Of a stretch of 64,000 bases of DNA, positions 20,572 to 33,107 are shown in pieces. Position 1 is the first letter of the stretch. Each line of letters starts with the position of its first letter. This DNA comes from Paraphoma chrysanthemicola (Eukaryota; Ascomycota; Dothideomycetes; Pleosporales; Phaeosphaeriaceae): contig JAGMWG010000009.1 of assembly GCA_020744225.1 (NCBI GenBank), forward strand, positions 310,001 through 374,000. Direction: 5' to 3'. The notes under the pieces are model-generated. The model saw nothing but the letters and a program-made list of their open reading frames with translations. It was not told where the DNA came from and did no database searches. The position numbers and the translations under genes are program-made.

Positions 20572-21650
20572 GACAATGCTGCATCATCAGTGAGCTTCAT
20601 TGTCCTGGATACATCTTTGTTGCAGAATGCGCACCATGACCATGCGTTCATGGCAGATACCACGGGCTTCACCATGGTGGGCGACTGAAGCTTCGGTATC
20701 GCGCGGAGGCGGGTGGTGTTGGGTGAGGCGCTGCGGTCGCGCAGTTTCCGAGGGTCAGGGCGGCTTCGTATACGGGTGCAGTAGACGGGATCGGTGCGTT
20801 TGGGAGGTGATACGGACGGGTTTGCAGATGGCGATGGTGTTGACTGCGATGCCTGATGCCGCCGCGGTCATGATGTCTTAGCGCGCAGGGCTTGGCACTG
20901 ACGCACGCGGCATTGCGCTCGAGGCTCACCAGCCTCACCACCAACTTCGCAACGACTTTCATGGAGATGTCTGGAGAATGTTTCTCAGAACACACCTTTG
21001 CAATTTGGTCTCCGAGCATAAATGATCCAAGTCTGCAGGGTACAGTAATCTAATGATCGGCTTGTTCATCTAGGGCCATCGGGATGACTGCCGACGCAAC
21101 GTCTAATGAGCCTCAAGAACTTCGATGAGTTGACATCGGCTTTCATGGCCTGATCTGCTCTATCTTGAAGCGCAGTCGAGATACGAACTTTGCGAGTGGC
21201 TCCGGGCTTGCGGCGTCCCCAAAGCTGCGCACCGCGGACTTCTTCCGCCGCCGCAAAGTCCGCCTTCGGACTAAGGAGACCGATTCCCACGAAGGTAGAT
21301 GAACGACAAGTCCTGCAGTATCCAGTTGCCCAGCTTTCCAGACAACGATTGTGCATACAGAAAGTGGGGAGCGCTAACCAGGAAGGGTGCGGTCATCCTT
21401 AGACGCCCTTATCCGTAGCGATAACCGCAAGAAGGTTGACAGCCAAATATGTCTCACGATGAGCGTTAATGTCTGCGATTGGCAGATTCATGATCGGGCT
21501 GTGATATCTTCCTCGCATGACTTTCGGCCAGACTCGTGTTGACTCTGCCGTTTAGTCGGTTGTGAAGCTTAAGACCCCGCGGTGACCCTGAAGCGCTCAT
21601 TCGAGCTCCATCCCATCTCCTCACCAACACCATCAATTCAGATCGCAACA
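20572..21650. other. Intergenic, divergent promoters
   Basis: 1.1 kb between the small membrane protein gene and the amine oxidase. Frames at 20669-21356 have no family signature. Confidence 0.5.
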
Positions 21651-23888
21651 ATGGCGCTCGATCGACTCAAGCAAGCTGCTTCACATTTGACCGGACACAG
21701 CGGGCCTCCTCATCCGTTCGACCCTCTCAGTGAATCCGAGATTGAGCAAGCAGTGGCGGTTATCCGAAAGGACCATAGCGATGTCTTCTTCAATGCCGTC
21801 ACACTGTGGGAGCCACGCAAGGCTCAAATGATGAAGTGGCTGAAAGATCCCGAGAACACCCCGCGACCAGCTCGTGTTGCAGATGTAGTGTGCATTGGAA
21901 GAGGCAGTAAAGTGTTCGAAGGTGTCGTAGATTTGAATGAGGGCAAGACCTTGTCTTGGGAGCAGAAGGATGGTGTTCAGCCTCTGGTATACTCTGGTTT
22001 CGGTTTCAAAACGTTCTTATTCTGATTGGAAATAGATCACGATGGAAGACCTTCAGATCGTTGAGACAGTCGTGCGGAAAGATCCCAAAGTCATTGAACA
22101 GTGTGGCATCATTGGCATCCCGCCCGAGGATATGCACAAAGTCTATTGCGATCGTGAGTTGCTGCACTACCAACTGTTTACCTAGCTGAACGAAATAGCA
22201 TGGACCATTGGCTATGATGAGCGGTTTGGCAATACCGTTCGATTGCAACAAGCTCTGATGTACTATCGACCTCACGTGGACGACAGCCAATACACTTACC
22301 CGCTTGACTTTTGCCCTATCTACAATGCCGACACGCAGGAGATTATACACATCGATGTACCTCCAGTCAGAAGGCCACTCAATCGCGCAGCGCCAAACAA
22401 CTACCATGCCGCAGCTGTCGAGGCGGAGGGTGGATTCAGGAACGACCTCAAGCCCATCAACATCACTCAACCAGAAGGTGTCTCCTTCAAGATGGATGGC
22501 CGATACGTCAGCTGGGCAAACTGGAAACTGCACATTGGGTTCAATTACCGCGAAGGCATGGTACTGTCTAACATCACGTTCAACGACAAAGGAACAGAGC
22601 GTGATACTTTCTGGCGTCTGTCCCTGGCGGAGATGGTTGTGCCCTACGGCAACCCGGAACACCCACATCAACGAAAACACGCTTTCGACCTCGGCGAGTA
22701 TGGCGGTGGCTACATGACAAACTCATTGAGCTTGGGCTGCGACTGCAAAGGTGCCATTCACTACATGGACGCGGCCTTTGTCAACCGCGCCGGCGCTGCG
22801 ACCACGATCAAGAACGCGATTTGTATCCACGAGGAAGATGCTGGAATTCTGTTCAAGCACACTGACTTCCGTGACGACAGCGTCACTGTGACTCGTGCTC
22901 GCAAACTGATCATCTCACACATCTTCACCGCGGCCAACTACGAATACTGTGTATACTGGATCTTCCACCTAGACGGCACCATCCAACTCGAGGTCAAGCT
23001 TACTGGCATCCTGAACACCTACGCGATGAACCCTGGCGAGGATTTGCACGGTTGGGGCACAGAAGTCTACCCCGGAGTCAATGCGCACAATCATCAGCAC
23101 CTGTTCTGCATGCGCATCGATCCGAACATTGACGGACCAGACAACACAGTCTTCATGGTCGATGCAGTGCGTGGCGAGGGCGAGGTCGGTAGCGCGGAAA
23201 ATATGTACGGCAACGCATTCTATGCGAAGAAAACAAAGCTCAGCACCCCTGAGCAAGCCGCAACAGACTACAATGGGGCCACGAGTCGGACATGGGAGAT
23301 GTGTAATGAGAGCAAGCTCAACGCCTACAGCAAGAAGCCAGTGTCATACAAACTCGTCAGCAGAGAAGTACCGGAGTTGCTGCCAAAGCCTGGAAGTCTG
23401 GTGTGGAAGAGGGCAGGATTCGCGCGCCATGCTGTGCACGTTACAAAATGTAAGTCTAGTTGAGAATCCTGGATGTCTCATTCTAACAATAAGCAGACGA
23501 CGATGGACAGCTTCATCCGGCTGGCCGCCACGTGCCGCAAACGTCTGGCGAGCCTTCACAAGGCATTCCTGCCTGGATTGAGGCGGATCCCACAGCAAAC
23601 TTGGTAGGCACAGATGTGGTTCTTTGGCATACCTTTGGAATCACACATTTTCCGTCACCAGAGGATTTCCCGGTTATGCCCGCAGAGCCAATGACTCTGC
23701 TCCTAAGACCGCGCAACTTCTTTACTCGGAATCCTTGTCTCGATATCCCTCCCAGTTACTGCAGTGTGCCTAGTGGTGTCAGGCAGGGTAGCACACTCGT
23801 GGACAAGTTGAGTAGGTTGGCATTTGGGGAGAAGAAGGAGGAGCCGGCAGCATGCTGCTCGACGGAGAAGTTTGGTGCTGGTGTGTAA
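21651..23888 (+). CDS. Copper-containing primary amine oxidase (topaquinone enzyme)
   Basis: Four exons, 21651-21986, 22036-22153, 22199-23449 and 23497-23888 (introns 45-49 nt), give 698 residues, typical for the family. It oxidises primary amines to aldehydes with release of ammonia and hydrogen peroxide. The cofactor-forming tyrosine is Y399 in TAANYEY, and copper ligands are the H450-x-H452 pair in HNHQHLF plus the histidine of THFPSPEDFPVMP near the C-terminus. N2/N3 domains occupy roughly the first 220 residues; the catalytic beta-sandwich starts near DGRYVSWANWKLH. It has no obvious signal peptide and no C-terminal SKL, so its location is unclear. The Cys-Cys and Lys-rich tail is not conserved in the family as I know it. 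Confidence 0.95.
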
Positions 23889-24265
23889 ATCCCGAGGCTG
23901 AAGATAACGTGTACTTATAAATTGAGCTACAATGCTAGAATAATTCCATGTGACACCCAAGTATCCGAACCTCACAGTCCCGGCATCTTCGAGAGGCTTT
24001 GGCCCTACATCCGAAGACACGGGCGGGCGCCATGTGCTAATGACGTACACCCCACGCGAAACTTACTTCTGCGCCCAAGCTCCATCCACTACTCCGGCAT
24101 CCGACCATAACATTCACTCCACGCCGCGTCATGACTTCGTCCTTGCCCCGCAGACTTCGATGACATTTTCCTGAAGCAGTCCGATTTTGATTGTCTCTGT
24201 CACTGCAAGGAGTTATCCATTTCCAGCATGCGCCCACCCTCGGCGACACTTCTCCACCGCCCGCA
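23889..24265. other. Intergenic, carrier promoter
   Basis: No gene. The carrier frame stays open upstream to an earlier in-frame start at 24191 that would add 25 residues. Confidence 0.5.
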
Positions 24266-25363
24266 ATGCCCCGCGCGTTCCCGCCCGTAGACCCGGGCAA
24301 CGAGGCACGCAAACGCAAAATCGCGCCCAAAAGTACGCTCTCGGCTTCAGTTATAGAAAGCGTAGCAGGCTTCAGCGCTGGCGTTGTTTCCTGTCTCGCT
24401 GCACATCCGCTTGATCTGCTCAAAAATCGGCTCCAGCTCAATACACAGACGCGATCAAGACCAGGCGATTCGCTACGGATATTGCGCAATGTGGTCAAGG
24501 ATGAGGGCGGCGCGAAAGCGCTGTATAGAGGGCTGTGGCCAAATTTACTCGGGAACAGTCTGGGATGGGGGTTGTATTTCCTGTTCTATGGGAACCTGAA
24601 AGAGCTGTTTCAGAGTCGGAGGAAGAAGGGGGAGCACTTGGGCAGCGCGGAGTTTTTCTCGGCGAGTATTGTTGCTGGTACGTCTTATAAAGACAGCTTA
24701 AATTGTCACGAGTGAGAGGAATGGAGGCTGACTGCTTTCAACAGGTCTCCTAACCGGCGCCTGCACCAATCCCATATGGGTCGTCAAAACCCGCATGCTC
24801 GAGCGCGGCGCAAACCACCCGTCAGCATACAAGACCATGTCTTATGGCCTACGACACGTCTACGAAACGCGGGGTCTGAAGGGTTTGTGGGCAGGCTTCA
24901 TACCCTCCTCGCTCGGAGTTCTGCATGGCGCGGTGCAGTTTAGTATATATGAGAACATGAAGAAGCGCAGAGGCACACAGCTAGGCGGACAAGATCAGCT
25001 GAGCAATTGGGAATATGTGTATATGAGCGGAGGAAGTAAGCTGCTGGCTGGTGCAATCACATACCCATACCAGCCGATAAGAGCGAGGATGCAGCAATAC
25101 AATGCTGCGCAGCAGTATTCGGGCCTTTTGGACGTATTGAGGAAGACGTACAAGAACGAGGGACTGCTGGCGTTCTATAAAGGGTGCGTCATTGTTGTCA
25201 AGAACCGTTTCCTGAGTTCTGCTAATGTTCTGGCAGGGTCATTCCTAACACGTTACGAGTCATCCCGACTACGATTGTCACGTTTGTGGTATACGAGAAC
25301 ACGAAGCTGTATCTACCAAAAGTCTTCAACGATGATGAGGAGTTTGCACATGAGGAGGATTGA
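24266..25363 (+). CDS. FLX1: Mitochondrial carrier, FLX1 (FAD/folate) type
   Basis: Three exons, 24266-24677, 24745-25183 and 25237-25363 (introns 67 and 53 nt), give 325 residues, the normal carrier length. It is a six-helix inner-membrane transporter with three repeats, each with a carrier signature: HPLDLLKNRLQ, NPIWVVKTRML and YPYQPIRARMQ. The NPIW form of the second signature and the LYRGLWPNLLGNSLGWGLYF block place it with the FAD/folate/pyrimidine-nucleotide group, where yeast Flx1 supplies mitochondrial FAD. The last exon ends in an acidic tail. I chose the ATG before PRAFPPVDPG because this gives a short N-terminus; an upstream in-frame ATG at 24191 is possible. The exact substrate is inferred. 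Confidence 0.88.
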
Positions 25364-25895
25364 TTCATGTCGCATTGGTTATCAGCAATATACCCATGTT
25401 TTCTCCGGTCTCGCGATTGACGGCGACGGTGAAGTGAACGTCGCGAGCTCCGCAGCCTGGCTGCAAAGCTCAAGCGAGCGACAAACCACCATCCTAGTGT
25501 GTCTTTCAATCTTTTCGAATCTTGGTGATACGTCGCCCCAGCTTTCTTGCACTCGTCGGATAGACCGCTTTTCACTGCGACCTGATATCGAGATTAAAGA
25601 CAGCAAGACAACGTGATTCGAACTTCAGCATGTTTGCTGTTTGCTCTGGAGAGGTCTCACTCCATTCTACACATTGCGCCGTGTACGAGTCACGCCTCGT
25701 CCACGCACAACATTACAAGTGACAACCAACGCAAACTTCATTCACAGCACTTCGCGAGCGCCGCTACACTTCACTTAGGCGCCGCACAATACCTCCTCAA
25801 TCTTCTTCTCGAGCTCACCGCTGCACAACTGCAGCGCTGTGCAACCTGCCCTCCATCAACCACAACTCACTGTCAACCGATCTCAACCAGACACC
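25364..25895. other. Intergenic
   Basis: 3' flank of the carrier and promoter of the next gene. The carrier's final frame runs on only if the last intron is ignored. Confidence 0.5.
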
Positions 25896-27566
25896 ATGAC
25901 GCCTCTTCGAAAGCTCACTGTGCAGCGGAAGAAATCAAACCTATCCTCGTCTGGTTTCTCTCGATCAGCTTCCTCGGCACCAGCTTCGCGCCCGTTGACC
26001 CCTGAGTCAGTCAACTCGTCGATGCGACGGTCAACCCAGTGCATCACATCGATCGTTCTCCGTCCATTCGTCAATCGATCTCGTATCCAGGAGCCAGACT
26101 TCGAGATGCTGAAGCCTCCGTCTCGGCAAGTCACTCCAATCTCTACGCCGCCAACAATTTCAAAGCTAGCCAAGGCATTTGTCGACTCCTTGACTGCACG
26201 CAAGCTTTCGAACTTCCTGGTATGGATGCTGTACCATGATGTTGTTAACTGTCCGACGTCTCCTAACTCTTGATATGATACTATTGAGCCTATGGAGATG
26301 CAAGTTTGGCTTGCATTGGGACACTTTTTATCGAACTTCTCCATGACCATGGACACTGGGTATGGTTTGGATTTAGTTGTGCTGGATGCGATTTGTGATC
26401 GAGTCCCGCTTCAACGATCAACTGTACATAGCCTGCTCATCCAATTCGCTGATCCGAGCAAGATGAAGTTCTCTACAATTGCTAGCATCGTTAATGCTGG
26501 AGTAACAGACGGAAAAGAGGAGCTTGATGTGCTCAGAGATGTGCAGCTAAAACTCGAGGAACTACACAAAATGGTTACGAAACTAAAACTAGAGGCGGAT
26601 ACCATTTACGAGGCATGGCATGCGCTTGTGCTGAAGCGACTTCGGGGCTTCTCTCATGCGGTTGTAGTGCCACGCATTGCCAACATTGTATCTGGGACGC
26701 CTCTGATCACTGCGGCGACCAATGAGCACTTGCCACAAGAAGTAAAAGATAGCATCGAGGTCAAGTTTCTGTACGAAGTTGTCCAGCTAGAGCGGTACGT
26801 CCCGCTACACCATTATGGCATCCACCACAACGTGCCGACTCCAAATTTGATGACACCACCGTCATCACCATCGGACGCTTACGATGCATACTCACCTGCT
26901 GCGGATGACGCTGAGTATACACGCAATCGCACTTTGCAATTGATGAACGAGAACCACTTCCTCCGCGCACAAGTCATCAGCTTACAACGGGATCTCGAGA
27001 AATTCCAAGACTCGAACGACAAACTTGCAAGCAAGGTCGCTTCACTAGGACGAGGCCAGCCTTCGTCACATCGTCAACCACAAGGTGTCAGCTTGCATCT
27101 GGAGTCCTCACCAACGCTGCCACCCTCATCCAGCCACAAAGCTCAAGACTCGACATACGCAGAACCGCATACCCCCTGTCCACGTCCTCGACTCCGCCCA
27201 CGATCCCTCTCATACAACACAGACGCGTATGTAGCCTCGCACCTCGACCGCCAATCAAGCATATCCCAGCACATCCGGCACCGTTCCGAAATCCTGTCAT
27301 GGAAATACCAAGACGTGTTCAACGATCTCGATACACCTCCATCGTCCCCAATACGACTGTCGAATCCACTTACAGGCGAGTTTTTAGAGCCGCGAACGAT
27401 GCGACTGGAAGGAGAGGAAAAGGATGTGAATTATTGTGCACGCGCAGGGAGGAGGAGTGGAATGGTGTTTACGGAGGGGCAGAAGATGTTGTTGGCATCG
27501 ATTAGGGATGGGGAAGGGAAGGGGCGGGTGAGTTCTGAGGTTCGAGCCAGCCGTGAGACTAGCTAA
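25896..27566 (+). CDS. Unknown fungal protein with coiled coil
   Basis: Two exons, 25896-26219 and 26289-27566 (69-nt GTATGG...GAG intron, phase 0), give 533 residues. I do not recognise a domain. The first 60 residues are basic and Ser/Pro-rich. Residues about 85-260 are helical and mixed, with a predicted coiled coil in DVLRDVQLKLEELHKMV and a second in NENHFLRAQVISLQRDLEKF near 330. Between and after these are Ser/Pro-rich stretches with repeated TPPSSP motifs, possible proline-directed phosphorylation sites. Together these suggest a scaffold or cytoskeletal or cell-cycle-linked protein, but that is a guess. If the intron is retained, the first exon ends at a stop after 18 further codons. 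Confidence 0.65.
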
Positions 27567-27770
27567 GACATTGATATCAAAGGGAGAGAGCGCAAGAGGG
27601 CGGTTTGGAAGTACTAAAGTAAACATGCGAATCTCGAAGCCATGTTCGGCGTGCTTTGGGATCCATACATAAGCCTCGTCACACATAGTCAAGCACAAGT
27701 TAATCGCACATTTCAAAAATGGATCAGCACTCCATTCACAGGTAGTCATGTACAGCTAGATCTAACTGAC

Positions 27771-28865
27771 TCATCCAGCCTGATACACCGGATTCTCAGT
27801 CTTGTAGTAAATCGTCTTCTGAGGCTGTTGTTCAATAGCATGCCGCATCGCCGCCTTCGCCACAGCTTCTCTTTGCCGCATTCTCTTCTCCGTCACAACC
27901 AACGCCCGTTTCTGCGCTTCAGATACGCCCGCCAGGCCCATTTCGCCGCGAACAGCAACGCGATGGTCGGTGTGCGAAGGACGCGAGTCTGGCCCGGGGG
28001 CCGGCGCACTGTCTGATGCAGCAGCTGTGATGGCACGACGTTCATCGCGCTTGATTCGTTGCTGTGAGCTTTTGGAGCGTGTTTGCGCGAGGCTGGGTTT
28101 TGTCCTTGGGTGTGTTGTATCGGAGCGAGAGTTTATGATTGCGCCTGAGGGGAGACGGAGTTCTGTGTCTGACAGCTTTACTGCAGATAGTTGTTCCTCT
28201 AGGCTTGCGTCTTCGCCCTCACTATCTGATAGTTCCCAGAAGTCTAACAGTTCCGAATCCGGGTCCAGATGGATCATGCAATGGCCTTTGTCGCGCATGT
28301 GTGTTTGGACACTCTTGACATTGGCTTTGGTGGCGCCGCAATACAGACACTCGTTGTAATCGAATATGATGGTTGCAAGGTAACCGAGGAAGGAGGGTAG
28401 ATCTAATAGTCGTTCAGGTGAGGGAACGAAGAGGCCATGAACGGATGACATGTGAGACATGTTTTCATCGAGTGTCGGGGATATAGTGGTGCAGAAAAGA
28501 CACTGAGTCGATGTGAATGTTGTAGGACGGTTTTGTTCAATGGCAGTGACGTTTGTCGAGTTTGAGTCGGATGGAGCCTCGGTGTGTTGTGGTGACGCAC
28601 GTGGTTCTCTTTGCTCTTCGCTTGAACTCCGTCGGTGTTTAGCTTCCTGGCTCTTGTCCTCTTCGCCAAACTGCTCCTCGGATAATGCTGGTAATCCAGC
28701 TACCCGCCGTCTAAGATTGTTAATGCTACTGTTGTCAGCTCGGTACTTAAGCGCACTGTGCATCGCTTACTGCCATGATTGGCGCATATGGGAGCGCTGT
28801 AGCTCGCTTGTTGTGAATGTTATAGAGCAAGTGTTGCAAGGAAACACTTGACGTTTCGACGCCAT
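27771..28865 (-). CDS. REI1: Cytoplasmic 60S biogenesis zinc-finger protein, REI1/REH1 (ZNF622) family
   Basis: Two exons, 28771-28865 and 27771-28728, joined over a very short 42-nt intron (GTAAGC, CTGAC branch, CAG), give 350 residues. REI1-family proteins act late in cytoplasmic pre-60S maturation, probing the exit tunnel and helping Arx1/Alb1 removal. Zinc fingers: C10-C13-H26-H32 in exon 1, a second at CLFCTTISPTLDENMSHM about residue 105, and a third at CLYCGATKANVKSVQTHM about 160. The junction rebuilds the conserved W-H-x3-NLRRRVAGLP stretch exactly. The C-terminus (KTIYYKTENPVYQAG) is the family's usual ending in filamentous fungi. REI1 and its paralogue REH1 cannot be told apart here. 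Confidence 0.92.
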
Positions 28866-29213
28866 CTTGAATACTCTTGGCTGTATTGTTTGGCCTCTCG
28901 AGTGTGTGTTACGGTTGGAGTGCTTTGAAGAAGTTTGCAAGGGCTCCTCAGGTCAGATTGTCCAAGAGGAGCTGATTTGGATGATGCGATTGTAGAAGAC
29001 TAATTGAAGCAGAGCCTGAGGCCTTTTGTAAGTGAGCGCACCGTCAGATGGGACGCTGCATAGGTCACATGATTCTGCGAGATACTACCGGATTGAGTTT
29101 AGTGCGACACAGCCACGTATGAGTCGAAGTGAGCGAACACACTAGCAATCGAATCACTGCCTCACCAACTTGGCGGGGCGTTCATGGACATTTGGTTTAC
29201 CGATAATACAATA
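28866..29213. other. Intergenic
   Basis: REI1 promoter and SDR 3' flank. Nothing else seen. Confidence 0.5.
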
Positions 29214-30399
29214 CTAGTCGTTTTCCTGCCCTTCATCGAGCTCCTCTTCTTTTTGCGCAGCTCTTTCAGCCTCTTCTTCTTCAGGCGTCACGGCGGAAGG
29301 GAACGACAAGTGTTTCCAATCTTCGATCTAGAACGGTCAGCTCCCATTTTCATGCGTGAAAATGTGGCACTCACCTCTTCGGTAATGCTTTTCAGACGGT
29401 CTCTGATACTATCCACGGCATAGCTTCCAAGAATTAACCTCAAGGGAGGATAGCTACAATGCCCAAGTTGCCACACCAGTTCTGCGCTCTTCACTGCGCT
29501 GACAGGCTGTCTATCATTCAGCCATTGTACCATCCGCCTGGCATGTTGCGCTGGGCTCGTCAAGCCTGCATATGGCTCGCTAGGATTCGGCTTCACAAAG
29601 AAGTGACCATAGCGTCGCGGCTTAGGAGGTCCGGTGCCCGGTGCAGAAGTGTAGCTCGTTGGTATAATGTTGTCATCTGGTTCGTCTAGTCTCACATGGC
29701 CAGGTTCTACGAGCGTGGCCTTGATGTTGAAGGCGTCCACCTCATAAAGCATTGATTCAATCAAGCCTTCGACCGCGTACTTTGTCGCACAGTAGGGACC
29801 GAGTCCTGGCACGCCGAGCGCTCCGGCTGTAGAAGAGAATATAAGATAGCGGCCACTGCTTCGCTCACGAAAGTACGGCAGCGATAGCTGGATGATATGT
29901 AATGTTCCAAGAAAGTTTGTGGTGAATTGGTTGCGCAGGTCGTAGTCGTCCTGGTCTTCACACGACGCTATTACTCCATAACCAGTGCTGTTGGCAATCA
30001 CATCGACTCTACCCCAGTGTTCGATGCTCTTCTTAATGACGTGATCTACTGTGGCTCGTACGCGAACATCGCATAAAAGGCCCAGACAGTTTCGGTCCTG
30101 CCACTTCTCCATGTGCTCTGTTGTGTTCTCCTGTGTCCATCCAACTGCGGTGCATTGGTCACCGTGTGCCAGTATAGCCCGAACTAGGGATCGTCCCATA
30201 TGACCAGTTGCTCCAAAGACCTGGGAACATGGTCAGTATCTGTATTGCTTTAGCAGCACGGATGGATGCGTACAATCCATACTGCTCGCTTCGGTGGAAT
30301 ATGATCTGACGGTGGTTCGCAAGTCGCAGGTAATCGAAGGGCAGGATTGTGGATGGCAGCGCCCGGCGAGAGGCTCTGACTCGCAGTATCGAAGTCCAT
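29214..30399 (-). CDS. Short-chain dehydrogenase/reductase (classical SDR)
   Basis: Three exons, 30274-30399, 29375-30220 and 29214-29327 (53- and 47-nt introns, phase 0), give 361 residues. The first junction recreates the first beta strand and dinucleotide loop, RAVWIVFGATGHMG (about 38-51). NSTG at about 119-122 replaces the usual NAG. The catalytic set is S171/S172, Y185 and K189 (GPYCATKYAVEG), followed by LVEPGHVR. The last exon supplies a charged C-terminus rich in Glu; ignoring the last intron would give a different basic tail. Many fungal relatives act on ketones, retinol-like or sterol substrates, so the substrate is unknown. An upstream in-frame ATG at 30438 would add 13 residues. 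Confidence 0.88.
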
Positions 30400-30640
30400 A
30401 AGAATGTGAGGGAGCTTCGCAACGGCGGTGCATGTCAAGCTGCTGTTCCTGAAAGCGGGGAGCTAGTAGCCAATCGGAGCGCTTCGATTGTGCGGCAGTT
30501 GAAGTGCCGCAAAGTCCGTTTGCTATAATGGCAAATCCAAAAGAAACATGGAGATACCGGTAGCAAGCAGTACCGTTGTAGATAGTATGCCTAGGTTAAC
30601 GCATTTCCGTTTGATGGTGTCGTCGTAGGCCAAGTGTGTC

Positions 30641-30925
30641 TCAGGGCATGATGAATCTCCTTTCGTCCAGCAAGAAGCGAAGGCCATCCACGAGCAACTG
30701 GCTGGGAAAAGCGTGTTGACGGTTCATAAAGTTGCTGACCAGAATAAAGAAGACGATGAAGATGTCCAGGTGCAGCGGAGAGCTGAGGAAGAAGTGGTAC
30801 GCTAGGAACAAGAAGGCCTGGGTCCTGTATCTGCTCTTGATGGACCGAATGACACGCGCGGCCTTGACAGCGCGGGCGGTATTGACAGGCCTTCTGAACC
30901 TGACTGCCTTTGTGAAGCCAGCCAT
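30641..30925 (-). CDS. Possible small membrane protein
   Basis: An uninterrupted frame of 94 codons starts MAGFTKAVRF. It has a basic amphipathic N-terminal half (RAVKAARVIRSIKSRYR) followed by two adjacent hydrophobic stretches (AFLFLAYHFFL and LDIFIVFFILVSNFM). The pattern of basic helix then membrane segment resembles mitochondrial or ER membrane proteins. No family is recognised and there is no splicing evidence; a 22-codon upstream extension from 30991 is also open. It may be a chance frame. Confidence 0.35.
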   Translation of the reverse strand: MAGFTKAVRFRRPVNTARAVKAARVIRSIKSRYRTQAFLFLAYHFFLSSPLHLDIFIVFFILVSNFMNRQHAFPSQLLVDGLRFLLDERRFIMP

Positions 30926-31144
30926 GGTCAGAGGAGTCCCGAATGTGCCGGGAGTGAGTGTACAAGGGCGAAGGGATCGGAACACACGCATGAAAGTGAC
31001 AACACGGTGCTTATCGATAGCGGGACATCGTCACTCGGCAGAGCTCCTCGTGTCTAGCTTCGCGCCAGTGTCAAACATGGAGTGCTTGAGGATCGACAAC
31101 AGCAACAACATGATCAACCGGTAGCACGCGTGCCATAAACGAAC

Positions 31145-32675
31145 ATGGCAAATCAAGTGGCTACTCCTGTGTCGCAGCCTGTGGCTCAGGGCTCATCGTA
31201 CGTCTTCTTTGCTCCAATACCAGGCCCCGCTAATACCCCACAGACTCTCCTTCACACAGGGCTTTCTGCTCGGCCAGCTCTCAATTGCGCTCCTGATCTT
31301 CTTCTTTATCAAGTTCTTCATCTTCGGCGAACCTCCCTCAGCCGACGACCGCTCAGTGCATCTCAACTCGCTTCGCCGGGCGCGAACACTTGCCCACCAG
31401 CAGTCAATCAAGCAATTACGGACACGCTCAAACTCAATATCACTGTCGCTACGCCACAAGGACTCGCGAAGCATAATACGGAAGGGAGAAGAGACTAGGG
31501 GAGGTCCGAGCATTGCGACTATTCTCGCGAAAACGTACTACAATGTCAAAGGGCACCAGCCAGAGAGTCTGGACTGGTTCAACGTGCTCATCGCCCAGAC
31601 AATTGCACAGCTTCGAGCTGATGCGCGTCAAGATGATGCGATTCTCGGATCGCTCACCGAAGTCCTCAACTCAGGCAGCAAACCGGACTGGATAGGCGAG
31701 ATTCGCGTGACTGAGATTGCCCTGGGCGACGAATTCCCCATCTTCAGCAACTGCCGCGTGATGCCCGCCGAAGACGGCTTCTGGTACGGTCCCGGCACCA
31801 CAGGCACCGAAGAAGGCCGTCTTCAAGCACGCATGGACGTCGATCTCAGCGATGTGATTACCATTGGCGTCGAAACCACACTCAACCTCAACTGGCCCAA
31901 GCCCATGAGCGCTGTCCTACCCGTCGCTCTCGCGGTCACCATCGTGCGCTTCTCAGGCACCCTGGCTTTGTCCTTCATCCCCTCGTCCTCCCCACCATCA
32001 ACATCCGCACCAAGTCCCACAACAGACAAAAACCCCAGCTCCGACCCAGACCGCCCATCGACATCCTCAGGCCTCCCTCCTCACCGCCCCACAACCCTTG
32101 CATTCACTTTCCTCGACGACTACCGCCTCGACCTATCCGTCCGCTCCCTCGTCGGCTCGCGCTCCCGTCTCCAAGACGTGCCTAAAATCGCACAACTAAT
32201 CGAATCCCGCGTACACGCCTGGTTCGACGAACGCGCGGTTGAACCGCGTTTCCAACAAATCGTCCTCCCCAGTCTCTGGCCCCGCAAACACAACACCCGC
32301 GGCGGCGCAACAGAAGACGTCGCAGCCGAAGAAGACGAAGACGGCGTACATCTCGCGGATCTCGAAGAAGAAGTCATGCTACCAGACGAACACTCTGCCC
32401 CCTCGGGAGCGAATTATAGACTCCCCATCCCGCCGCCGTTACCTCCGCCAAACTCGCTCGAAGCCGAGGGCGCAAAGTTGCGAGAAGCGGAGATTAGAGC
32501 TGGAGAGCGGAAACGCGAGCGGCCGACGATAAGTCGTGGACAGAGTCGAGATGAGACGGGAGAAGGTATGCGATGGCGCGGCGAGTCTGCGCGAACGAGA
32601 CCGCGACCCACGAGTCGGATTAGCGGGGAAGGGTGGAGTGGACAGAAGGGTATGCCGGGAGCGTTGGCGCAATGA
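31145..32675 (+). CDS. MMM1: ERMES subunit, maintenance of mitochondrial morphology protein 1
   Basis: Two exons, 31145-31197 and 31244-32675 (46-nt intron, GTACGT...CAG), give 494 residues. MMM1 is the ER-anchored subunit of the ER-mitochondria encounter structure and transfers phospholipids through its SMP domain. It has a short lumenal N-terminus, one membrane helix (GFLLGQLSIALLIFFFIKFF about 23-43), and the SMP domain from about 115: ESLDWFNVLIAQTIAQLR, GEIRVTEIALGDEFPIFSNC, RMDVDLSDVITIGVETTLNLNWP split over adjacent segments, and RSLVGSRSRLQDVPKI. The closing LIESRVHAWFDER region and an acidic, Pro-rich tail follow. A Ser/Pro-rich insert interrupts the SMP domain, as in other Pezizomycotina. 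Confidence 0.96.
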
Positions 32676-33107
32676 CGAACTGGGTGCATTTAGGGCGAAA
32701 TGTGTTTGTATATTGTAGCATTAGTGTACTTGAGCATGACTGGCGTTACACGTGGGAAAACATGATTGTCACGATAGCGAGATTTGGCCATAGGAATCGA
32801 GGTATACATTGCCATTGCAAGTATGCTGCATCATATCGACGCGTTGTTATCGAGGGTATTTGACACGTTTTTCTATTCCGCGCATTCGTGTCAACTCATT
32901 TCCAGCCATCGTGTTGAGTACACCGGTCGGCGGGGTGTTCAACCACACTCTCCTACCCGCTCCAGCACAACGCCCTGGGTATCCGTTCGGTTCTAAGAGT
33001 GTGAGAATAACAAAAAAGAAAAAGACTCGTAGCCTCTGACTTCAAACCGGACCTTCGCGCATCGCTTTGAGCTAGGATGCCAGGAAGGAACCCATATTAC
33101 AGCCAGT
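32676..33107. other. Intergenic, between convergent 3' ends
   Basis: No gene seen between MMM1 and the DDT/WHIM gene. Confidence 0.5.

Noticed and set aside
29288..29374. Basic C-terminal tail of the SDR read straight through (SATFSRMKMG...)
   Set aside because: A 47-nt GTGAGT...CTAG intron removes it and yields an acidic tail with the family's usual W-K ending region.
30591..30965. 124-codon minus-strand frame overlapping the possible small membrane protein
   Set aside because: His/Arg/Pro-rich composition typical of an antisense or shifted frame; the overlapping frame with membrane segments is the more plausible of the two.
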